From Halobacillus_B rhizosphaerae (lineage in GTDB: Bacteria; Bacillota; Bacilli; Bacillales; Halobacillaceae), in contig NZ_JAUTWQ010000018.1 of NCBI RefSeq assembly GCF_046719735.1, forward strand, positions 1 through 64,000: a stretch of DNA of 64,000 nt. The letters run 5' to 3'. Both the position numbers and the translations under genes were made by a program. Below the pieces are notes generated by a model that searched no databases, was not told where the DNA came from, and saw only the letters and a program-made list of their open reading frames with translations. Numbering within the stretch: position 1 is the first letter of the stretch; each line of letters opens with the position of its first letter. Shown here piece after piece: positions 51,325-59,375 of the stretch.

Positions 51325-52560
51325 TCAAGATTGGGCAATCCTCAAAGCGGTCTGGTAGAGGAGTTCTACCCCTTTCTGCAAATCTTCCATTTCAGAGTAT
51401 TCCAGCGGGTTATGGCTAATGCCTTTTTCACTACGGACGAAGATCATCCCGTAGTCGCTGATGTACGACATAAATAACGCATCATGGAAGGGTCCGCTCA
51501 TAAGTACAGGAGATTCATAGCCGAGTTTCTCGTCTTCTTCTTTCATAATCTCCTTGATCCAGTCAGCACAGTAACGCGGGTCACTTCGTGTGTCTTCACT
51601 GATGGAGTAGTCAAGGTTCAGCTCTTTGCTTGTATTTTCAATGATTGCATAGAGTTTCTTCTCCAGTTTCGTGCGGGCATCGAGGTCAATATCCCGAAGA
51701 TCGATCGTGAATTCGACTTTTTCAGGGATGATATTTCGAGAGTTAGGGAAGGTCTGAACACTGCCCACCGTTCCCACGGTATTAGGTGTTCCTTCACTGA
51801 GGACAAGTTCGTTAAATTCTTTCGTAATGACCGCCGCTCCGAGAAAAGCGTCCTGCCTTAAATGCATAGGAACGGATCCGGCGTGTCCGGCAAAGCCTTC
51901 TAACGTGACCGTCAGCCAGATCGGACCGGAGATGGCCGAGACAATACCGACGGGTTTATTTTGCGATTCGAGAACTGGTCCTTGTTCAATGTGCAGTTCA
52001 AGAAACGCTTCAATGTCCCCTTGTTTGTAAACCGGGCTTTGACTCAAATCAGGTTCCACTCCAAACTCTCTTAGCGCCTCAAGACGAGTGACCCCGTTCT
52101 TATCTTTCCGCTCCAGATCCTCTTCCTCAAGCTGGCCAATAATGCCTCGGACACCAAATACGCCTTTATTAAATCGGGATCCTTCTTCATCAGCAAAACA
52201 AATCACTTCAATGGTGCGGTTCGGCTGAATCCCCTGATCTTTCATAGTATGTACAACTTCAATGGCTCCCAGGGCTCCTGCTGTGCCGTCAAACCGCCCG
52301 CCATAAGGCTGCGAATCAATGTGGGAACCGAGCATTAGTATAGGCTTGTCTGTTTCTTTTCCTTCCACTCTGCCGACTAAGCTTCCGAAGCCATCAATGT
52401 GAGTTTCCAGTCCTGCTTCCTCCATCCAAATCCGGACAACATCCACAGCTTCCCGGTCTTCTTTAGAATGGGCGAGACGGCAGACACCGGTTTCCCCGAT
52501 TTTCCCTATCTCGGCCAGGGATTCGATATGCTCCTTGAAACGGGTATGGTTAATTTCCAT
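51325..52560 (-). CDS. M20 amidohydrolase (N-carbamoyl-L-amino acid hydrolase / allantoate amidohydrolase family)
   Basis: 411 residues, the family length. Two-metal ligands are MLGSHIDSQPYGGRFDGTAGALGAIEV (His, Asp), ICFADEEGSRF (Glu-Glu) and LELHIEQGPVLE (His), with the dimerisation insert SGPIWLTVTLEGFAGHAGSVPMHLRQDAF and the late SGPFHDALFMS His motif. Members open ureido or carbamoyl compounds such as N-carbamoyl amino acids, allantoate or ureidoglycolate. A role in nitrogen salvage alongside purine breakdown (puc operon 40 kb away) is possible but not shown. Confidence 0.88.
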   Translation of the reverse strand: MEINHTRFKEHIESLAEIGKIGETGVCRLAHSKEDREAVDVVRIWMEEAGLETHIDGFGSLVGRVEGKETDKPILMLGSHIDSQPYGGRFDGTAGALGAIEVVHTMKDQGIQPNRTIEVICFADEEGSRFNKGVFGVRGIIGQLEEEDLERKDKNGVTRLEALREFGVEPDLSQSPVYKQGDIEAFLELHIEQGPVLESQNKPVGIVSAISGPIWLTVTLEGFAGHAGSVPMHLRQDAFLGAAVITKEFNELVLSEGTPNTVGTVGSVQTFPNSRNIIPEKVEFTIDLRDIDLDARTKLEKKLYAIIENTSKELNLDYSISEDTRSDPRYCADWIKEIMKEEDEKLGYESPVLMSGPFHDALFMSYISDYGMIFVRSEKGISHNPLEYSEMEDLQKGVELLYQTALRIAQS

Positions 52561-52662
52561 AATCTCTCTCCTCCTTTTTTTACCACTATATCAACATCTG
52601 AATACTCTGACAATTAACATAGTGTTAAATACTGATCATTGCTCAGCAGCATGTCTGTTGAT

Positions 52663-52692
52663 TGACATATCGAAATTATTCGATTTATAATG
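52663..52692 (+). promoter_or_regulatory. arsR-family gene promoter with operator between -35 and -10
   Basis: TTGACA at 52663-52668 and TATAAT at 52687-52692, 18-base spacer. ATCGAA-ATTA-TTCGAT at 52670-52685 is a dyad filling the spacer, a likely repressor site. The -10 ends only six bases before the ATG at 52699. Confidence 0.75.
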
Positions 52693-52698
52693 CGAACT

Positions 52699-53013
52699 AT
52701 GGAACCTATCGATGTATTCAAAGCACTGTCTAATGAGACTCGGCTGAACATCCTCAAGTGGCTGAAGGAGCCGGAGAAGCATTTCCCTAAGCAGCAAGCT
52801 CATCTTCCCAAGGAGGTAAGTATTAAGGGCGGGGTCTGTGTAGGAGATATTCAAGAGAAAGCTCAAGCTTCTCAATCCACGGTTTCCCACTACTTGAACA
52901 TGATGCAGAGAGCCGGGCTGCTGGAATCTGTCCGTTACGGTCAATGGACGTATTACAGACGGAATGAAGAGATCCTTCATCAATTAGCCCACTATCTTGA
53001 TACAGAAATCTAA
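52699..53013 (+). CDS. ArsR-family regulator, probably leaderless
   Basis: 104 residues from the ATG at 52699, MEPIDVFKALSNETRLNILKWLKEPEKHF, the usual family start. A winged helix VCVGDIQEKAQASQSTVSHYLNMMQRAGLLESVRYGQWTYYRRNEE follows. An earlier in-frame ATG at 52690 overlaps the -10 hexamer and cannot be transcribed from that promoter. No ribosome binding site is present, and the predicted transcription start falls on or next to the ATG at 52699. The single cysteine after GG in the sensor region offers no clear metal site. It likely represses itself and the two YdcZ-like transporters downstream. Confidence 0.85.
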   Translation: MEPIDVFKALSNETRLNILKWLKEPEKHFPKQQAHLPKEVSIKGGVCVGDIQEKAQASQSTVSHYLNMMQRAGLLESVRYGQWTYYRRNEEILHQLAHYLDTEI

Positions 53014-53092
53014 TGATAGATTTCTGTTCTTTTATATTTTGTATATCGATAATTCTAGATATTTAATTATTATGATTATAGGAGGTTTTTAT

Positions 53093-53521
53093 ATGCGTTA
53101 CATTGCCTACATCTTTGCTCTCTTAGGAGGAGCGGCACTTAGCTTTGAAGGAGCGATTTATGGTGAATTAGGAGAAAATGTGGGCCAGCTGGAGGCCACG
53201 TTTTATAATTTTGCCGTGGGTTCCTTAATCCTTGGTTTACTATGGCTGTTCTTCGGAAAAGGAAAACTTTCTCATACCGTGAAGGCCCCTAAATGGACAC
53301 TGCTAGGAGGAATTCTTGGAGTCACGTATTTGCTTGCGATTGTTATTAGTGTCCCCTTTGTAGGAGTAGGAATTACGATGGTAGCGGTCATTATTGGTCA
53401 GATGTTGATGAGCATGGTGATCGAACACTTCGGCTGGCTCGGCAGTAAAACCGCTAAAATCAATAAAGAAAAAGTACTGGCCGTTCTTTCTATGGTCATT
53501 GCCCTTATTCTTATAAATTAG
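53093..53521 (+). CDS. YdcZ-like DMT-superfamily membrane protein 1
   Basis: 142 residues from the ATG at 53093 after GGAGG. Five membrane helices of the DUF606/YdcZ type: IFALLGGAALSFEGAIYGELGENVGQLEATFYNFAVGSLIL, KAPKWTLLGGILGVTYLLAIVISVPFVGVGITMVAVIIGQMLMSMVIEHFGW. These half-size transporters usually occur in pairs and are thought to form heterodimers. Substrate unknown. Confidence 0.85.
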   Translation: MRYIAYIFALLGGAALSFEGAIYGELGENVGQLEATFYNFAVGSLILGLLWLFFGKGKLSHTVKAPKWTLLGGILGVTYLLAIVISVPFVGVGITMVAVIIGQMLMSMVIEHFGWLGSKTAKINKEKVLAVLSMVIALILIN

Positions 53522-53533
53522 GAGGCATCTAAA

Positions 53534-54007
53534 ATGGAACTTATCATTATATTATTTACATTACTCGGCGGGATTACGCTCAGCGCCCAATCCTCCATTA
53601 ACGGTACATTCAGTCAGAAAGCAGGGACCATTGAAACAACGCTTCTTACTTTTGTCACAGGTGCAATCTTTCTGTTTCTCATCATTCTCTTCTTTGGACA
53701 AGGAGATTTATCAGCGATCATGGCGGCGCCGAAATGGCAGTTAAGTGCGGTATTCATGGGAACGATTTACCTTATGTTCACTGTGATCGCCGTACCGAAA
53801 ATCGGCGTTATCGCAGCTAACATTTCAACAATTATCGGCCAGCTTGTCATTAGTGTCATTATTGACCATTTCGGCTGGTTTGGGAGTATTGAAATTGAGT
53901 TAGGCTGGGATAGAATGCTTGCATTATTCTTTATGGCGCTTGCTCTCTATTTTATCTATAAAGGAAATATGCGGTCTAAACAACAGGTGCGAGAAGCAGA
54001 ATCTTAA
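53534..54007 (+). CDS. YdcZ-like DMT-superfamily membrane protein 2
   Basis: 157 residues, 12 bases after its partner. Five helices with ITLSAQSSINGTFSQKAGTIETTLLTFVTGAIFLFLI, AAPKWQLSAVFMGTIYLMFTVIAVPKIGVIAANISTIIGQLVISVIIDHFGWFGS. Probable heterodimer with the protein at 53093, under control of the ArsR-type regulator. Confidence 0.85.
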   Translation: MELIIILFTLLGGITLSAQSSINGTFSQKAGTIETTLLTFVTGAIFLFLIILFFGQGDLSAIMAAPKWQLSAVFMGTIYLMFTVIAVPKIGVIAANISTIIGQLVISVIIDHFGWFGSIEIELGWDRMLALFFMALALYFIYKGNMRSKQQVREAES

Positions 54008-54015
54008 TTCGGACT

Positions 54016-54058
54016 AAAAACTCCCCCGCCTTTCTGCTATAAAGAAAGGCGGGGGAGT
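54016..54058. terminator. bidirectional terminator after the YdcZ pair
   Basis: AACTCCCCCGCCTTTC and GAAAGGCGGGGGAGT form a 15-base GC-rich stem; the T run is on the - strand side (TTTTTAG), so it best serves the gene at 54080. Confidence 0.8.
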
Positions 54059-54079
54059 AATCTATCCCATAAACACTAC

Positions 54080-54376
54080 TTAAACTTTATGAAATTCTGT
54101 GCCATCCAAGTGATCATTCTCAAAGTAATCCGTTAAATCATCGCCGTCTTCCCGGATCACCCGATCTTCTTTGTGCTGTTTTTTGGTTTCAGAGCCAGTC
54201 TTACTGTCTTGTGCAAGATTCACTGCCTGCTCCACAAGCTCCATGATTTTATGCTGCATGGATTCTCTTTCTACTGGAGCCATGCTGTCCCAATGATCAT
54301 CTAAGTTCTTCTGTAAATCAAGTCGTGTTTCTTTGATCAAATCTATCACTTGAGTTACGGATTCCGAATTTTTCAT
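54080..54376 (-). CDS. acidic helical protein of unknown function
   Basis: 98 residues. The first 60 form two amphipathic helices (VTQVIDLIKETRLDLQKNLDDHWDSMAPVERESMQHKIMELVEQAVNLAQ), the rest is polar and acidic (EDRVIREDGDDLTDYFENDHLDGTEF). GGAGGAT precedes the ATG. No family recognised. 42 bases downstream of the MazG-like gene on the same strand. Confidence 0.6.
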   Translation of the reverse strand: MKNSESVTQVIDLIKETRLDLQKNLDDHWDSMAPVERESMQHKIMELVEQAVNLAQDSKTGSETKKQHKEDRVIREDGDDLTDYFENDHLDGTEFHKV

Positions 54377-54418
54377 AGTACGCGTATCCTCCTTGAGATA
54401 TGTTTGGTCTTCTCTGAA

Positions 54419-54751
54419 TCAGTCTTCTACACGGACTAAAAACACCCGATCCTCGAAGGCTCCTCGTTTTCCCGCTTTTTCTTTGCGAATCCTCTCGACA
54501 TCCTCCAAAGTACCTCCGTGCTGCTTCGCCAGTGCCTTCATTAATTCCAGCACGTCCGCGAGTTCTTCTAACGCATCGTCATTTTGATCCGCTTCCAAGT
54601 ATTCATTCACTTCTTCTTGCAGTTTCGTTCTTAATTCTGTCTGGTAATCTTCTTGGTATAGAATTTCAGCTTTTAAAGCTTTTCCCTGATCTTCAATGAT
54701 TTGCGGGATTAAATCGCGGACTAATTTGTTGTACGTTGTCACGGGGTTCAA
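54419..54751 (-). CDS. MazG-like NTP pyrophosphohydrolase (house-cleaning type)
   Basis: 110 residues: YNKLVRDLIPQIIEDQGKALKAEIL...LRTKLQEEVNEYLEADQNDDALEELADVLELMKALAKQHGGTLEDVERIRKEKAGKRGAFEDRVFLV. The EEVNE...EELAD helices carry the MazG/phosphoribosyl-ATP pyrophosphatase-like metal ligands. Small members of this form remove non-canonical nucleotides or act on dNTPs. Cytosolic. Confidence 0.85.
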   Translation of the reverse strand: MNPVTTYNKLVRDLIPQIIEDQGKALKAEILYQEDYQTELRTKLQEEVNEYLEADQNDDALEELADVLELMKALAKQHGGTLEDVERIRKEKAGKRGAFEDRVFLVRVED

Positions 54752-54965
54752 TTCTCCTTTGCGGAATTATTCTTTTTCTTTAGTTTACTGGCCGGGGTAG
54801 AGAAAAAACAGAGTACTCTATAATTTTTATCATGATTGATTTAGCATTCTCAATCGATATGGTTATAATTTCCACACGAATATAAATTTGATATGATTAA
54901 GCTGTTTAGTCGTTAGTTGGATGAGTGGATGATGAAAGTAGCTATAGCTGAGAGGGGGAATCTCG

Positions 54966-55178
54966 ATGCTTTCAAAGAGGAAAACCACACTAGGAAATTG
55001 GCTTGCTTATTTAGGATTATTGATTTTTGCGGTTGGCTTTTCATTTAGTGAGATTATTGGAATTGAAGGGACACCCCATTTGTTAGAATCGGCTTCCATC
55101 CCACTAGGAGTAATCGGATTATTAATGTTAATCACATCTAATTTCTTTACTAAAAAAAGCTCAGATCATTTAAATTGA
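54966..55178 (+). CDS. small two-helix membrane protein
   Basis: 70 residues with GAGGGGG before the ATG. Two helices (about 11-26 and 40-58) with a SEIIGIEGTPHLLESAS loop and a polar tail. No family recognised. Confidence 0.6.
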   Translation: MLSKRKTTLGNWLAYLGLLIFAVGFSFSEIIGIEGTPHLLESASIPLGVIGLLMLITSNFFTKKSSDHLN

Positions 55179-55307
55179 GTTCAGCGCAGCCAAAGTGGTT
55201 TTGAAAGTGTAAACAGATTCTAAAGTGACGTAGTTAAACTGCAGCTTGCCAAGTGTGTTAACGAGGCAGGTTTAATATATGAAATTTAAAAGCGAGGGGT
55301 CTATCTT

Positions 55308-55715
55308 GTGGGTGAATTAGTTAAGGGTAATGAATATTTTTATATTATTATATACTGTCTAATTGTATTGATAATTAATCTGGATTACTTAAGGGATTTC
55401 AAAAATATAAAAAAAAGACTTAGCGATATTTCCTCAGATGATGAGTTAAAAATTGATCCACAATCTATGTCCTTGCTCGTGATCGTTCTGGTGTTTAATT
55501 TCTTTCGAAGGTGGTTCATTTATTTACTTGCCGTGCTAATAACAGACCACATACTTGTCATTGTTATTTCATTTATTTTATTTGTAATAAGTTTATATGA
55601 TTGCTTTTTTAATTATAGTCTAGTAAAAGTTATAAAATCGAATATTGTCCTATACTTAGCAGTCATTGATGCAATCTACATCTCGATTTTTATATTTTAT
55701 CTATTCACTTTCTAA
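55308..55715 (+). CDS. four-helix membrane protein
   Basis: 135 residues with a GTG start after GAGGGG. Helices at about 10-26, 50-80, 84-103 and 110-134; a charged loop LRDFKNIKKRLSDISSDDELKIDPQ follows helix one. AT-rich codon use. Unknown function. Confidence 0.6.
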   Translation: MGELVKGNEYFYIIIYCLIVLIINLDYLRDFKNIKKRLSDISSDDELKIDPQSMSLLVIVLVFNFFRRWFIYLLAVLITDHILVIVISFILFVISLYDCFFNYSLVKVIKSNIVLYLAVIDAIYISIFIFYLFTF

Positions 55716-55781
55716 ACACTGACAGACACTATATCTCAAAATAGTTCTTCACCTATTTAAATAGAATTTATATATGAAAAT

Positions 55782-55825
55782 GCCTCATTTCTCACCCAAC
55801 GGGAAGAAATGAGGCTTTCTTTTAT
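55782..55825. terminator. terminator between the membrane protein and the S51 remnant
   Basis: GCCTCATTTCT and AGAAATGAGGC pair around a CCAACGGG-type loop; T-rich on the + strand. Confidence 0.75.
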
Positions 55826-55849
55826 TTCTTAAAGCGCCGTCTCCTGAAG

Positions 55850-56562
55850 TTAAGGGGTGAACAGCTTCCATTGCCCCTCGGAGACAACTTCAATCCCGCC
55901 ATCAGTCACTTTAATGGCCGTCTGATCGTCAATTGCGTAACCCGCACCTGATATTTCTGCTGCCCACTTTTCTGCATTGGCCAAGGTGTTGTCCGGCAGC
56001 ATCTCGTGTTCCAGATGAGGAAACATGGAAAAATCCACCAGACCCAGCGCTTTATCGTCCCCAGTGGGCGAACGCCAGCCTACGAATTCTTCACCGATAT
56101 TTGGAGCCATCACCATGCTCCCAGCGCTCATCCCCACATAGACGGCGTTCAGCGATGGCAAGAGGTCTGCCAGCCCGGATTGCCGCATCCAGTCAAGTAG
56201 AGGGCATCGCCGCCTGACACGAGCAGGACGTCCGTCTCCTGCACAAGTGGAACCCAGCGTTTTTCGTCGATGCTGGGCAGGGCTGTTAGCTCAAGCACGC
56301 CGACAGACTTCCAGCCAAGCTCAACCATGGGATTCTCGGACTTCCCGCTAATGAATTCCCAGGCATTGACGCCGGGACCGACCCAGGGATGTCCGTACAT
56401 TGCGGTCGGGATACACAGGGCGGTGGACTCGGCGATCGGCTTGTCCAGCATGTCGACAAGGGCGGCGTGGATCGTCGGGTTAGTGACTCCCCCTGAAGTT
56501 AGCAGAAGTTTCATTCCGAGTGGATCCAGGGACTTAGAATTCTTCAAATCATTATGCGTCAA
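55850..56562 (-). pseudogene. S51 (dipeptidase E-like) peptidase, frameshifted
   Basis: A TTG at 56562 with GAGGAGG upstream starts a frame containing MKLLLTSGGVTNPTIHAAL and TDVLLVSGGDALYLT, then stops after a frame change; the second frame picks up at WMRQSGLADLLPSLNAVYVGMSAGSMVMAPNIGEEF with the nucleophile Ser in GMSAGSMVM, and runs to the end with HLEHEMLP and the family's terminal part. The expected bridge YLYYWMR is missing about four bases near 56190. Repaired, the protein has about 235 residues. It hydrolysed Asp-X dipeptides or acted as cyanophycinase-like peptidase before breakage. Confidence 0.82.
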
Positions 56563-56762
56563 AAGTTTTCCTCCTCAGGGATCGAAGCTGCGGCTCTTTA
56601 TCACGTAACCTTTAGGATCATGACGTATGACATAGGTTGACTCACTAACTTCCCTATCCAGAAGGTTCGGATGACGAAATCGCTTCTTCAACGAATAAAT
56701 ATCTCTTATTTATTTTACCATGGTTCTTCTATATAAACCGGATTTACTATAGACGGTGAAGA

Positions 56763-57179
56763 TTAATCGTATATTACGTTTTTCCCTTCTTCCGTCAGCT
56801 TTTTTATCGAGGCAACCATGTGATTGATTTCTTCATCGGAATGCCTTTCCCAGGAACGTAATTCAGCTACTATTTTCAATGGGGACTTAGACCTGTATGA
56901 GCGTGTGGGATTTCCAGGAAATCGTTTATCCGTTACGTTCGGATCATTTTCAAACTCACCTAAGGGTTCTACAATATAAATTCGTTCTTGGGACTGAGAT
57001 GCTGCTAATTCAGCGCCCCATTTAGCCGCATTTAATGTTGAAGTGAAATAAATGTAGTTCGATTTTTTGTCTTGGTAGTTGGATTGATGCTGAGCTTCTA
57101 ATAGATCGCCAATATTCAGTTTTGCTTTGGTGCCATGAAAGAAAGGACCAGGATCCAAGACATCTTTTTCTTCATTCAT
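56763..57179 (-). CDS. arr: rifampin ADP-ribosyltransferase (Arr family)
   Basis: 138 residues, the normal Arr length. Family hallmarks: GPFFHGTKAKLNIGDLLE, SNYIYFTSTLNAAKWGAELAASQSQERIYIVEPLGEFENDPNVTDKRFPGNPTRSYRSKSPLKIVAELRSWERH. Arr enzymes transfer ADP-ribose from NAD+ to the C23 hydroxyl of rifamycins, inactivating them. Whether this copy confers resistance in its host is unknown. GGGGTGG precedes the ATG. Single-gene unit. Confidence 0.9.
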   Translation of the reverse strand: MNEEKDVLDPGPFFHGTKAKLNIGDLLEAQHQSNYQDKKSNYIYFTSTLNAAKWGAELAASQSQERIYIVEPLGEFENDPNVTDKRFPGNPTRSYRSKSPLKIVAELRSWERHSDEEINHMVASIKKLTEEGKNVIYD

Positions 57180-57269
57180 ACGGTTCCACCCCTGTAAATT
57201 AGATTTGTAATCATAGTATAGGACAGGTGCTGTCGAAAGAGTAGTCTATAAATTTTTTGTAGGTAGGCG

Positions 57270-57400
57270 TATAATAGAAGTAGAAGGAACGTTGTTTTTA
57301 TTTAAGGATCAACGTTTGTAAGGGTTCTAGGGATCAATTTTCCCGGATAAGAAAGCCCCGTTTCTCCTTTTTAATACGGAGAAACGGGGCTTTTTCATTT
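57270..57400 (+). ncRNA. candidate small RNA (orphan promoter and terminator)
   Basis: A TATAAT at 57270-57275 and a strong terminator 77 bases later (AAAGCCCCGTTTCTCC / GGAGAAACGGGGCTTTTT at 57352-57397) bracket a region without any ORF. The stretch also holds an AACGTTG/CAACGTT inverted repeat. There is no good -35 (TAGTCT at 57242 is poor). No annotated + strand gene needs this terminator. Not matched by me to any known riboswitch. Confidence 0.35.
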
Positions 57401-57460
57401 GAATCGTAGTGTTTCTTAATTAAGGCGGTTATCCAATAATGGATGATGGCTTTTATCAGT

Positions 57461-57501
57461 AAAAAAAAAGAACCTTCAATCCATAATAGGATTAAAGGTT
57501 C
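57461..57501 (-). terminator. terminator of mqo
   Basis: On the - strand GAACCTTTAATCC-TATTAT-GGATTGAAGGTTC is followed by nine T. 30 bases downstream of the mqo stop. Confidence 0.88.
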
Positions 57502-57531
57502 CATTATTCGGCTGTTCATATAATTAGTGTA

Positions 57532-59034
57532 TCAATTATTCACGGTTTCCTTATCGCTCAAACCCAGTGCTTCAGCCGTTGACTTATGAATCTCATCGAT
57601 CAAGTCAGGGTGTTCCACTAAGGATAAACCATAAGAAGGAATCATTTCTTTAATTTTCGGTTCCCAGTCTTTCATATGCTGCGGGAAGCAGCGGTTCATC
57701 ACATCAAGCATCACGTGCACGGCGGTTGATGCCCCTGGAGAGGCGCCTAGCAGGGCAGCGATGGAACCATCCGCAGAATTGACGACTTCGGTACCGAATT
57801 GCAGCGTTCCCCTGCCGCCTTCGTCGGTATCCTTAATAACCTGGACACGCTGGCCGGCGGTGACAAGTTCCCAGTCTTCGCTTTTGGCGTCCGGGATAAA
57901 TTCGCGAATGGCTTCCATGCGCTGTTCTTTGGATAGCAGCACTTGCTGGATCAAATATTTGGTTAAGGACATTTGTTTGGCTCCGGCGGATAGCATCGTC
58001 AGGACGTTGTTCGGTTTAACCGAGTTGATTAGATCCATTAACGAGCCTTCTTTTAGGAACCTCGGCGAGAAGCCGGCAAATGGTCCAAATAATAAGGTCT
58101 TTTTGTTGCCGATGTAGCGTGTATCTAAGTGCGGCACAGACATAGGCGGTGCGCCGACGGGAGCTTTCCCGTAAACTTTTGCCTCGTGCTGGTCGACGAC
58201 TTCCTGGTTTTTACAAACCATGAACTGGCCGCTGACCGGGAAGCCTCCGAAGCCTCTGCCTTCCGGTATGCCGGATTTCTGCAGGAGATGCAGGCTTCCG
58301 CCACCGCCGCCGATAAAGACGAATTTGGCGTTATGCAAGACCTCTTGACCGGTTGCAAGGTTTTTCACTTTTACGTTCCACGTACCGTCCTCAGCGCGGT
58401 TTAACCCTTCTACGCTGTGTTGATAGTTCACTTTAACATCGGTGTTCTCTAAGTGATCAAACATTTTGCGGGTTAACGAACCAAAGTTCACATCCGTACC
58501 CGAGTCCATTTTCGTTGCAGCCACTGGTTCTGTGGAAGTGCGATCTTTCATAATCAGCGGAATCCAGTTTTTCAGTTTTTCCGGATCATCTGAGAATTGC
58601 ATTCCTTTGAAAAGTGGGTGCTTGGACATCGTTTCAAACCGATTCTTTAAGAACCTCACATTATCTTCGCCGAAGACTAAGCTCATATGGGGCAGCGGCA
58701 TGATAAATTCCTGCGGGTTCTTCAGTTGGCCGCTTTTCACCAGGTAAGACCAGTATTGTCTGGACACTTGAAACTGTTCATTCACGGTTTCTGCTTTGCT
58801 CATATCTATGGAGCCATCTGGTAGTTCTTTCGTGTAATTCAGCTCGCACAATGCCGCGTGTCCCGTTCCAGCATTGTTCCACTCGTTCGAACTTTCCGCT
58901 CCTGTGCCTTTCAGCTTCTCAAACACAGTGACGTTCCAGTCAGGTGAGACTTCTTTCAATAGTGAAGCTAACGTTGCACTCATGATTCCAGCGCCGATTA
59001 AAATCACGTCTGTTTTCATTTCTCCGTTGCTCAT
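57532..59034 (-). CDS. mqo: malate:quinone oxidoreductase
   Basis: 500 residues from the ATG at 59034, nine bases after AAGGAT; the ATG at 59043 is too close to that box. Opening FAD motif DVILIGAGIMSATLASLLKEVSPDWNVTVFEKL, then NEWNNAGTGHAALCELNYT, FVFIGGGGGSLHLLQKSGIPEGRGFGGFPVSGQFMVC, LFGPFAGFSPRFLKEGS, and the C-terminal TEVVNSADGSIAALLGASPGASTAVHVMLD: all typical of Mqo. A membrane-associated FAD enzyme that oxidises L-malate to oxaloacetate and reduces quinone, bypassing NAD malate dehydrogenase. Confidence 0.95.
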   Translation of the reverse strand: MSNGEMKTDVILIGAGIMSATLASLLKEVSPDWNVTVFEKLKGTGAESSNEWNNAGTGHAALCELNYTKELPDGSIDMSKAETVNEQFQVSRQYWSYLVKSGQLKNPQEFIMPLPHMSLVFGEDNVRFLKNRFETMSKHPLFKGMQFSDDPEKLKNWIPLIMKDRTSTEPVAATKMDSGTDVNFGSLTRKMFDHLENTDVKVNYQHSVEGLNRAEDGTWNVKVKNLATGQEVLHNAKFVFIGGGGGSLHLLQKSGIPEGRGFGGFPVSGQFMVCKNQEVVDQHEAKVYGKAPVGAPPMSVPHLDTRYIGNKKTLLFGPFAGFSPRFLKEGSLMDLINSVKPNNVLTMLSAGAKQMSLTKYLIQQVLLSKEQRMEAIREFIPDAKSEDWELVTAGQRVQVIKDTDEGGRGTLQFGTEVVNSADGSIAALLGASPGASTAVHVMLDVMNRCFPQHMKDWEPKIKEMIPSYGLSLVEHPDLIDEIHKSTAEALGLSDKETVNN

Positions 59035-59189
59035 AGTTACCATCCTTATCTATTTAAATTTACATTAAAAGCTAGAATAGATTGGTGTACAGCATCATAA
59101 CGTTTCGTCTATTTGAAAAATACCACTATTCTTAATTATAAACGACTTGGCGCAAGTAAAAAAGTGAAATGTGCACATTCGAACACAGT

Positions 59190-59230
59190 AAAAAGCCTTT
59201 CCTCCCTCAGATTAAGGGAGAAAAGGCTTT
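59190..59230 (-). terminator. terminator of the ABC/two-component operon
   Basis: AAAGCCTTT-(C)CTCCCT...AGGGAG(A)-AAAGGCTTT; on the - strand followed by TTTTTACTG. About 135 bases downstream of the histidine kinase stop, beyond the GGGGACAGGTAC repeat. Confidence 0.8.
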
Positions 59231-59265
59231 AAATAGCGGTTCTCAGCAGACAAATTTTTCTAAAT

Positions 59266-59375
59266 GGGGACGGTGGGGACAGGTACCGCCGTCCCTTCGT
59301 GTATGGAATTAAAAACCGAGTTATGGCTGTGGTGAAGCAGGAGCTGGGACAACGGTACCTGTCCCTATAGTCCCC
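59266..59375. repeat. REP-like palindrome pair overlapping the end of the histidine kinase gene
   Basis: GGGGACAGGTACCG on the left and CGGTACCTGTCCC on the right are inverted, with outer GGGGAC/GTCCCC as well, enclosing about 65 bases. The right arm covers the last codons and the stop of the kinase gene (59365). A related, more perfect copy is at 63163-63227, on the other side of the operon. Such GGTACC-centred palindromes recall REP-type sequences spread by RAYT transposases (from memory; no RAYT gene in the window). Confidence 0.75.

Noticed and set aside
57310..57345. PreQ1-I or guanidine riboswitch, from a GGGTTCTAGGG word
   Set aside because: The remaining conserved bases and the downstream gene expected for either class are absent.
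57334..57519. 61-codon - strand ORF
   Set aside because: It is made of the mqo terminator and the next terminator hairpin; no ribosome binding site.
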